Positions 7,736 to 12,591 of a DNA stretch of 12,591 bases are shown here, in pieces (positions within the stretch are counted from its first letter, which is position 1; the number at the start of each line of letters is the position of its first letter). The notes under the pieces were generated by a model. It searched no databases. It was not told the origin of the DNA and was given only the letters and a program-made list of their open reading frames with translations. The stretch is from DASZMX01 sp035551475 (GTDB taxonomy: Bacteria; Verrucomicrobiota; Verrucomicrobiia; Limisphaerales; Palsa-1400). The translations under genes and the position numbers were made by a program. The stretch spans positions 1 to 12,591 of the forward strand of contig DASZMX010000023.1 of the NCBI GenBank assembly GCA_035551475.1, read 5' to 3'.

Positions 7736-8830
7736 TTACGCTGGCGACTTGGGCTCCAAGTCGTACACGGCGGAAACTTCGGCGCCGGTTTCGTTCTGGG
7801 TGGAGAGGATGCGGTAATTTTTGATTTGCAGTGAAACGGTTTGGTCATCGGCCAGGCCCAGCCGCGAATAATCTTCTTTACTGATCCGCGACCGCACCAC
7901 CAACCCGCTCGGCAAAACCAATTCCAAACGGAGCATGACGCCCAGGAAATAGGTCCGGCGCAACACGGCGCGGTAGCGGCATTCCTGCGGGTCGGGCGAG
8001 ACCTGGACCGCATACGGGCGGAAACCAATGCGCATGGTCTGGCCGTCGGAAAGGTTGTGGGCGGGAAATTCCAGCTCCTGACAGCGGGCCTTGCCGTCTT
8101 TGACTTCGAGCTCCAGCACGTTCAGGACGCCGACGAAGCGCGCGACAAATTCATTGCGCGGCTGCTCATACACTTCCTGCGGCGTGCCCACCTGCTCCAG
8201 CCGGCCCTTGGAAAAAATCACAATCCGGTCAGCCACTTCCATGGCCTCCTCCTGATCGTGCGTGACGAAGACAGTCGTGAGCTTCAGCTCCTGGTGCAGA
8301 CGCACCAGCCATTGGCGCAATTCCTGGCGGATTTGCGCGTCCACGGCCGCGAACGGTTCATCAAGCAAAAGAACATCCGACTTGGCCGCCAGCGCCCGGG
8401 CAATGGCCACCCGCTGCCGCTGGCCGCCGGAAAGCTGGTGCGGATAACGCTTGTCCAAGCCTTTCAACTCGAGCAATTCGAGCAGTTCGCCGACGCGGGC
8501 GCGGATGCGTTCGATGTCCCATTTCTTGATGCGCAGGCCAAAGGCGATGTTTTTGAACACCGACATGTTCTGGAACAGGGCGTAATTCTGGAAAACGAGC
8601 CCCACATTGCGCTGGCGGGCGGGCTTGTCATTGACCTCCACGCCGCCAATGAGGATTTTGCCGCCGTCCGGATTTTCCAGGCCGGCAATGATGCGCAGAG
8701 CGGTGGTTTTGCCGCCGCCGCTGGGGCCGAGCAGCGCCACCAATTCGCCGTCATTGACGAGAAAGCTGACGTCATCCAGGGCCGCAGTCTGGCCGTAACG
8801 TTTTTGAATTTTCCTAAGTTCGATGCTCAC
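7736..8830 (-). CDS. cysA: CysA-type ABC transporter ATPase (sulfate/thiosulfate import class)
   Basis: A 364-residue ABC importer ATPase. Motifs in order: Walker A GPSGGGKTT (35-43), Q-loop Gln81 (VFQNYALF), signature LSGGQ (133-137), Walker B VLLLDE (153-158), D-loop AAVD (161-164) and H-loop His191 (FVTHDQEEAMEVADR). A C-terminal regulatory TOBE-like region follows from about residue 237. The run of residues DAQIRQELRQWLVRLHQELK and the THDQEEAMEVADR block are characteristic of CysA, the ATPase that energises sulfate/thiosulfate uptake at the inner membrane. No permease (CysT/CysW) or sulfate-binding protein is in the window, so it is an orphan here and its partner is unknown. It starts with GTG 3 bases after the rfbB stop, so it is transcribed with the dTDP-sugar genes; there is no strong ribosome binding site. 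Family assignment is firm, substrate is inference. Confidence 0.9.
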   Translation of the reverse strand: MSIELRKIQKRYGQTAALDDVSFLVNDGELVALLGPSGGGKTTALRIIAGLENPDGGKILIGGVEVNDKPARQRNVGLVFQNYALFQNMSVFKNIAFGLRIKKWDIERIRARVGELLELLELKGLDKRYPHQLSGGQRQRVAIARALAAKSDVLLLDEPFAAVDAQIRQELRQWLVRLHQELKLTTVFVTHDQEEAMEVADRIVIFSKGRLEQVGTPQEVYEQPRNEFVARFVGVLNVLELEVKDGKARCQELEFPAHNLSDGQTMRIGFRPYAVQVSPDPQECRYRAVLRRTYFLGVMLRLELVLPSGLVVRSRISKEDYSRLGLADDQTVSLQIKNYRILSTQNETGAEVSAVYDLEPKSPA

Positions 8831-8833
8831 GGT

Positions 8834-9847
8834 TTAAGGCTTGTGATGGACACGTTTGACCCAGTCCTGATTATCCAAATACCATTGGATCGTTTCGCGA
8901 ATGCCGGTCTCGAAAGTGTGCGCCGGCGTCCAGCCGAGTTCGCGCTGGATTTTCCCGGCGTCGATGGCGTAACGGCGGTCATGGCCGGGGCGGTCTTTGA
9001 CGAAGGTGATCAATTTCCGGGAACCCCCGCCCAGGTGCGGCGCCAGTTCATCCATGAGATCGCAAATAAGCTCCACGATGCGCAGGTTGGCCCATTCATT
9101 GTGGCCGCCGACGTTATAGGTCTCGCCTTCGGCTCCACGCGTCAATACTTGCCACAACGCCTCCGCATGGTCGCGCACATAGAGCCAGTCACGCACGTTC
9201 ATGCCGTCGCCATACACCGGAATCGGGCGGCGGCGGCAGACGCTTTCAATAATGACCGGGATGAGTTTTTCGGGAAATTGATACGGTCCGTAATTATTGG
9301 AGCAATTGGTGGTAACGACCGGCAGGCCGTAGGTGTGATGATAGGAGCGCACCAATAAATCGCTGGACGCCTTGCTCGCGGAGTACGGCGAATTGGGCGC
9401 ATAGGGCGTGGTTTCCGTGAAAAACCCGGTGGCTCCCAGGCTGCCATAAACTTCGTCGGTGGACACATGATGAAAGCGGCGCGCGCCGGACGCGCCCTGC
9501 CACAGGGAACGCGCCGCTTCCAGAAGATTGAACGTGCCCACAATATTCGTGTGAATAAAATCCCCGGGACCGGTGATGGAACGGTCCACATGCGATTCGG
9601 CGGCGAGATGCAGGACGTGGGTGATGGCGTGCTTTTCGAGCGCGGCAAAGGTGGCGTTTTTGTCGCGCAGATCGACTTTCTCAAACGCGTATTTGGGGTG
9701 GCGCGCCACGCGCTCCAGATTCTCCGGATGGCCCGCATAAGTGAGGCAGTCGAGCACGACCAACCGCGCCACCTCGGGCTTGTCAATGATATGATGAACG
9801 AGGTTCGATCCAATGAACCCGGCCCCGCCAGTGACAAGCAAATTCAT
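8834..9847 (-). CDS. rfbB: dTDP-glucose 4,6-dehydratase (RmlB)
   Basis: A 337-residue protein of normal length for RmlB, which converts dTDP-glucose to dTDP-4-keto-6-deoxyglucose with bound NAD. It has the Rossmann loop TGGAGFIG (6-13), the family block HLAAESHVDRS (80-90), the catalytic Thr130-Asp131-Glu132 (STDEVYG), Tyr155-x3-Lys159 (PYSASK) and SNNYGPYQFPEKLIP near 183-197. All catalytic residues are intact. The ATG overlaps the upstream SDR stop as ATGA, which fixes the start and suggests translational coupling. With rfbA it supplies the first two steps of dTDP-sugar synthesis for the polysaccharide. The later steps of the rhamnose route are incomplete here because no rmlC is present. 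Confidence 0.97.
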   Translation of the reverse strand: MNLLVTGGAGFIGSNLVHHIIDKPEVARLVVLDCLTYAGHPENLERVARHPKYAFEKVDLRDKNATFAALEKHAITHVLHLAAESHVDRSITGPGDFIHTNIVGTFNLLEAARSLWQGASGARRFHHVSTDEVYGSLGATGFFTETTPYAPNSPYSASKASSDLLVRSYHHTYGLPVVTTNCSNNYGPYQFPEKLIPVIIESVCRRRPIPVYGDGMNVRDWLYVRDHAEALWQVLTRGAEGETYNVGGHNEWANLRIVELICDLMDELAPHLGGGSRKLITFVKDRPGHDRRYAIDAGKIQRELGWTPAHTFETGIRETIQWYLDNQDWVKRVHHKP

Positions 9848-10797
9848 ACGGCCAGCGGTTTCCAGGCCTGGAGCGAGGCGCGCAAGGCTTCCTCGACCGG
9901 CCGCATTTGAACGCCCGCGCCGGTCAGTTTGGATGTGTCAAGCACACAATTGCTGCGCGGCGTTTTCGCGGCGACGCGATAGAATTCCTCGTCGCTGGCC
10001 CAAAACTCAAAGGGCCGCGCCGGGCGCAAAATTTCCTGAATCAGGCTGATGACGTGGCGCGTGGTGACAAACCCGGGATTGGTCACGTTGTAAATGCCGA
10101 ACGGCGCGCGCCGGGCCCAGAGATCGAGGCAGGCGGCGACAAAATCGGCGCGATGCGACAGCGAATTAATGTTGTCGTAAACCTTGGAGTAATTCTGGAC
10201 TTTGCTGAGGTAATTGCGCGGGTTGTCCTGTTCGTCGAAAGGGATGCGCAGGCGCCAGATATAATTGCGGCCAATACCGTGGACATTCTCTTCGCCGAGC
10301 GCCTTCGTGCCGCTGTAAAAACTGCACGGCGGGCGGCGAAAGCTGAAATTGGGCTCGTCCTCCTCCGTGAAACCGCGCAAGGCGCCGGGATCTTTCTCGA
10401 GGACGGCGCGCACCGCCGGGCGCACCAGGTCGGCTTCCACGGCGAGATTGCCGTCGCGCAAAATCTTCGCGCCCGTGTAAATGCAGCCAGACGAAACGTG
10501 GCCGAAAGGAATGTCCAGGGACTCGCAGGCATGCGCCAGCATGGCCGGGAAAAGAGTGTTGCCCTGCAAAGTGTCGGCGCGATGAATCTCGCAGGAATCC
10601 ACATTAGGCTTGCCCGTGTAGCCGGCGGCATTAATCAGGAATTCCGGTTTGGTCTGGGCGAGGAACTTCCGCAGGACATCAAAGCGCGTGTAATCCGTCT
10701 GGGCGCGCTTGGGCGCGACAAACGGCCAGTCGCGGCGTTGCAGTTCGTCCGCAAACTGCTGGCCGACGTATCCGGTGCTGCCAAGTAAAACAATCAT
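9844..10797 (-). CDS. RmlD-like SDR sugar-nucleotide reductase, paralogue 2
   Basis: A 317-residue extended SDR protein with the nucleotide loop GSTGYVG (6-12), HVSSGCIYTG (100-109), catalytic Tyr161-x3-Lys165 (FYSGTKALGEE), and the C-terminal SNCVLDTSKL followed by MRPVEEAL, a pattern typical of RmlD-type reductases. It sits between rfbA and rfbB, overlapping both by ATGA, so it very probably acts on the dTDP-4-keto-6-deoxyglucose made by RfbB. Without RmlC the product would not be dTDP-L-rhamnose unless the epimerase lies elsewhere; a dTDP-6-deoxyhexose made by direct 4-reduction is an alternative. The ATG at 10797 is chosen because of the overlap and because the fold starts there; the frame is open to 10845, inside rfbA. 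About half of the first 61 residues are identical to the paralogue at 6552-7523. Confidence 0.87.
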   Translation of the reverse strand: MIVLLGSTGYVGQQFADELQRRDWPFVAPKRAQTDYTRFDVLRKFLAQTKPEFLINAAGYTGKPNVDSCEIHRADTLQGNTLFPAMLAHACESLDIPFGHVSSGCIYTGAKILRDGNLAVEADLVRPAVRAVLEKDPGALRGFTEEDEPNFSFRRPPCSFYSGTKALGEENVHGIGRNYIWRLRIPFDEQDNPRNYLSKVQNYSKVYDNINSLSHRADFVAACLDLWARRAPFGIYNVTNPGFVTTRHVISLIQEILRPARPFEFWASDEEFYRVAAKTPRSNCVLDTSKLTGAGVQMRPVEEALRASLQAWKPLAV

Positions 10798-11663
10798 TTC
10801 GTTCGCTCTTCCAATACAGTGCGCAAATAATCGCGATATTCGCAATTAGGCATTTGCCCCGCCACTTTATCCAACTGCGCGGCATTAATAAAGCCGCGGC
10901 GATAGGCGGCCTCCTCCGGGCAGCCGATCTTGATGCCCTGGCGTTTCTCGATGGTCTGCACGTAGGCGGAGGCTTCGTGCAGGCTGCTGCTCGTGCCGGC
11001 GTCCAGCCACGCGAAACCGCGGCTGAGGCGATGCACGCGCAATTGCCGGCGCCGCATGTAAGCGACATTCACGTCGGTGATTTCCAATTCGCCGCGCGCG
11101 GACGGCTGCAAGTCGCGGGTGATTTGCACCACGCTGTTGTCATATAAATACAAGCCCGGCACCGCGTAATGGGTGCGCGGCGCCTTGGGCTTTTCCTCGA
11201 TCGAAATCGCGCGCCCCTCCGCGTCGAACTCAATCACGCCGTAACGCTCCGGGTCCTGCACATGATAGCCAAAAACGGTCGCCCCGCCCTCGAACTCGGC
11301 GAAGGCCTTTTTGAATCCGTCGGCGCCGTAGAAAATATTGTCGCCCAAAATCAGCGTCACCGGATCGGACCCAATGAACGATTCCGCGATCAAGAAAGCC
11401 TGGGCGATGCCGGCGGGCCGCGCCTGTTCGCGATAATCAATCGACAAGCCCCACGCCTGGCCGTCGCCCAAAAGCTGGCGGAACCGCGGCAGATCGTGCG
11501 GCGTGGAAATGAGGCAGAGTTCGCGCACGCCGTTTTCAATCAGCGTCGTGAGCGGATAATAAATCATCGGCTTGTCATACACGGGCTGCAATTGCTTGCT
11601 CGCCACCAGCGTGAGCGGAAACAAACGCGACCCGGCGCCGCCGGCCAAAATAATGCCTTTCAT
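10794..11663 (-). CDS. rfbA: Glucose-1-phosphate thymidylyltransferase (RmlA)
   Basis: A 289-residue protein of typical RmlA length that joins dTTP and glucose-1-phosphate to dTDP-glucose, the first step of dTDP-deoxysugar synthesis. The nucleotide-binding motif LAGGAGSRLFPLT (6-18) is intact with Ser in place of the usual Thr, followed by SKQLQPVYDKPMIYYPL (22-38), GDNIFYG (107-113), the EEKPK motif (156-160), RGELEITDVN (190-199) and WLDAGT (219-224). It is the first gene of the dTDP-sugar operon and its stop overlaps the next start as ATGA. The start ATG is at 11663; only a weak GGAA precedes it. Confidence 0.97.
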   Translation of the reverse strand: MKGIILAGGAGSRLFPLTLVASKQLQPVYDKPMIYYPLTTLIENGVRELCLISTPHDLPRFRQLLGDGQAWGLSIDYREQARPAGIAQAFLIAESFIGSDPVTLILGDNIFYGADGFKKAFAEFEGGATVFGYHVQDPERYGVIEFDAEGRAISIEEKPKAPRTHYAVPGLYLYDNSVVQITRDLQPSARGELEITDVNVAYMRRRQLRVHRLSRGFAWLDAGTSSSLHEASAYVQTIEKRQGIKIGCPEEAAYRRGFINAAQLDKVAGQMPNCEYRDYLRTVLEERTK

Positions 11664-11822
11664 ACAATTTTATTCCGACGACTCAGGAGGCTGCTCCATC
11701 CGGCGTTGCCTAATGCGCGGCAAATCGCGCCGCCCATCAACCCGCGTTCGAGACAGATTAATTCCTCGCACGGCGATAGTAGATCACAAACTAGTTCCGT
11801 GAATCACCCAAAGGCTCAAGCT

Positions 11823-11850
11823 ATTATGGGGTGTGACCAACGTAAGGCAA
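11823..11850 (-). promoter_or_regulatory. Candidate promoter of the rfbA operon
   Basis: On the minus strand TTGCCT (11850-11845, four of six) is followed after 16 bases by CATAAT (11828-11823, five of six to the -10 consensus). It would give a leader of about 155 bases before the rfbA ATG. The match is moderate and other start points in the leader are possible. No sigma-54 motif was found upstream of rfbA. Confidence 0.3.
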
Positions 11851-11923
11851 CGGGCTCCTGACCGGCTCAGGATGCACGTCTTCATGAGTTTAAATTTAGG
11901 CTGATTTTAGAACGCGCGTCAAT

Positions 11924-11959
11924 TCACGATAACCAGGCCAGCAGGACGTTCACGTCCAT
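11924..11959 (-). pseudogene. Possible PIN-domain toxin gene start, truncated after 11 codons
   Basis: On the minus strand a good ribosome binding site, GGAGG with 8 bases to the ATG, precedes MDVNVLLAWLS and a stop. The residues DVNVLLAWL match the opening strand of VapC-type PIN nucleases, where the Asp is the first metal ligand. Nothing PIN-like follows after the stop in any frame I read. It could be the remnant of a vapC gene cut by rearrangement, or chance; it is only ten informative residues. Confidence 0.3.
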
Positions 11960-12028
11960 AAGATCGCCCTCCCGAAAGTCATTGAGAGAAGCGCATGGAA
12001 GGGGTAAATTCAAACGAGACAAAATTCG

Positions 12029-12235
12029 ATGATTACCGAGGAACAAAAACGGCGCATAGGACTCTATAGCCCCAAGGATCGCAGCCGCTTCAAAGCAGCC
12101 TGCCGAAGGGCCGACGCCGCCGAAGTTGCCTTGGGGCGGGCCCAAGAATTACAGGAGCGGAACCGGGCTCTTCCCCACGCCTCCCAATTTGAGTTTCAGG
12201 AAGGCGAGGAGGCTTTGCCGACTGAGGATGAATGA
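12029..12235 (+). CDS. Small charged protein, possible antitoxin of the following gene
   Basis: A 68-residue, highly charged protein that I do not recognise. The first half is basic and probably helical (EEQKRRIGLYSPKDRSRFK), the middle is Ala/Glu-rich and helical (about 24-46), and the tail is acidic, ending EEALPTEDE. There is no signal peptide or membrane segment. Its stop overlaps the start of the nucleotidyltransferase gene as ATGA, so the two are almost certainly co-translated. A small protein directly coupled to a nucleotidyltransferase suggests an antitoxin or accessory role, but no DNA-binding fold is evident. The ribosome binding site is weak (CGAGA about 10 bases before the ATG). 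Confidence 0.6.
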   Translation: MITEEQKRRIGLYSPKDRSRFKAACRRADAAEVALGRAQELQERNRALPHASQFEFQEGEEALPTEDE

Positions 12236-12591
12236 AACGAAAATTCAGCCCTTCCGAAATAAGGCCCGCTCTTCAAGCGCTTTCACAGACAAACGCGGTC
12301 ATCATTGGCGGGCAAGCGATAAACCTTTGGGCGGAGAAATACCAACAGGAGGAAGCGCCTTGGACGGAATTGCGACCTTACACCAGTTTCGACCTCGATG
12401 TTCTGGGCGATCAGACTGACGTGCTCAAGTGCAGCCGGGAGCTGAACGCAGCGCCGTTTTTTCCGGCGCCTTCCGAAAACACGGCGAACTCGGGTAAAAT
12501 AGTGGTCCAAATCCGAGGCGAAGAACTTGAAATCGATTTCCTAAACACACCCAACGGCCTCTCCCCGGCGGAGGTGAGAGAATTTGCCCGG
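12232..12591 (+). CDS. Nucleotidyltransferase-fold protein (AbiEii-like), partial
   Basis: The first 120 codons of a gene that runs off the right edge of the window with no stop. The sequence has the polymerase-beta nucleotidyltransferase signature: IIGGQAINLWAEKY with Gly26-Gly27, then TSFDLDVLG with the metal-binding pair Asp54 and Asp56, and a third acidic residue Asp102 in LEIDFL. This pattern is shared by AbiEii/MNT-type toxins, many of which act by adding nucleotides to RNA or proteins. The start ATG overlaps the stop of the upstream small gene by ATGA. The order, small gene first and nucleotidyltransferase second, fits a type IV-like or MNT-type toxin-antitoxin pair. The C-terminal half is not visible, so a housekeeping role cannot be excluded. 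Confidence 0.72.
   Translation, partial: MKRKFSPSEIRPALQALSQTNAVIIGGQAINLWAEKYQQEEAPWTELRPYTSFDLDVLGDQTDVLKCSRELNAAPFFPAPSENTANSGKIVVQIRGEELEIDFLNTPNGLSPAEVREFAR

Larger units (their letters stand above)
11664..12028. other. Intergenic region between rfbA and the plus-strand module
   Basis: There is no intact gene in these 365 bases. They hold the leader and candidate promoter of rfbA (minus strand), a short dyad TCCTGA-CCGGC-TCAGGA (11856-11872) without a T-run, and a 12-codon PIN-like reading frame (11959-11924). The region between 11880 and 11920 is relatively AT-rich (TTTAAATTTAGG). I find no tRNA-like or repeat-array structure. Confidence 0.6.

Noticed and set aside
7841..9358. 505-residue plus-strand open frame
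   Set aside because: It runs antisense across the whole of the CysA-type gene and much of rfbB, both with intact family motifs; its translation is low-complexity and matches nothing I know. It is a by-product of GC-rich codon bias.
11856..11872. Dyad TCCTGA-CCGGC-TCAGGA
   Set aside because: Six-base stem without a T-run and no gene ending into it; could be an operator but nothing supports that.
11995..12069. 24-codon plus-strand frame with a purine-rich upstream sequence
   Set aside because: GAGAGAA precedes its ATG, but it overlaps the 68-residue gene out of frame and the peptide shows no recognisable feature.
12283..12510. Minus-strand 75-residue open frame
   Set aside because: Antisense to the nucleotidyltransferase gene, whose catalytic motifs are clear.

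Overview
The window reads as a GC-rich bacterial chromosome segment dominated by an exopolysaccharide/exosortase locus on the minus strand, with the start of an unrelated small module on the plus strand at the right edge. The combination of an exosortase, a very long PrsT-like TPR lipoprotein, an outer-membrane barrel and a short Wza-like lipoprotein points to a Gram-negative diderm. The style resembles Verrucomicrobiota or relatives, but that placement is inference; no rRNA or marker gene is present to prove it.

Minus strand, in transcription order (right to left). The first block is rfbA (11663-10794), an RmlD-like SDR reductase (10797-9844), rfbB (9847-8834) and a CysA-type ABC ATPase (8830-7736). 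The first three genes are joined by 4-base ATGA stop/start overlaps and the ATPase follows after 3 bases, so this is one operon. It makes dTDP-glucose and its 4-keto-6-deoxy derivative and probably reduces it. No rmlC epimerase is visible.

After a 212-base gap a second block begins: a paralogous SDR reductase (7523-6552), an outer-membrane beta-barrel protein (6487-5165), an exosortase (5132-4221), a 1070-residue TPR lipoprotein (4224-1012) and a Wza-like polysaccharide export lipoprotein (921-256). Immediately upstream of the first gene sits a textbook sigma-54 promoter, TGGCAC-N5-TTGCA (7569-7554). This is the most notable regulatory signal in the window, because proteobacterial PEP-CTERM/exosortase systems are known for sigma-54 control through PrsK/PrsR. 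The export gene also has its own sigma-70-like promoter candidate and a strong ribosome binding site.

Taken together, the locus makes a nucleotide sugar, exports a polysaccharide across the outer membrane, and processes and anchors sorted surface proteins. No PEP-CTERM substrate, glycosyltransferase, polymerase, flippase, EpsI protein or sigma-54 activator lies in the window, so these must be elsewhere.

Right edge: a 365-base stretch without an intact gene (11664-12028) holds candidate promoter sequence for rfbA and a 12-codon reading frame that looks like the broken start of a PIN-domain toxin gene. It is followed on the plus strand by a small charged protein (12029-12235) that overlaps by ATGA a polymerase-beta-fold nucleotidyltransferase running off the end of the window. 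This looks like an antitoxin/toxin type pair. The left 255 bases hold no gene that I can support.
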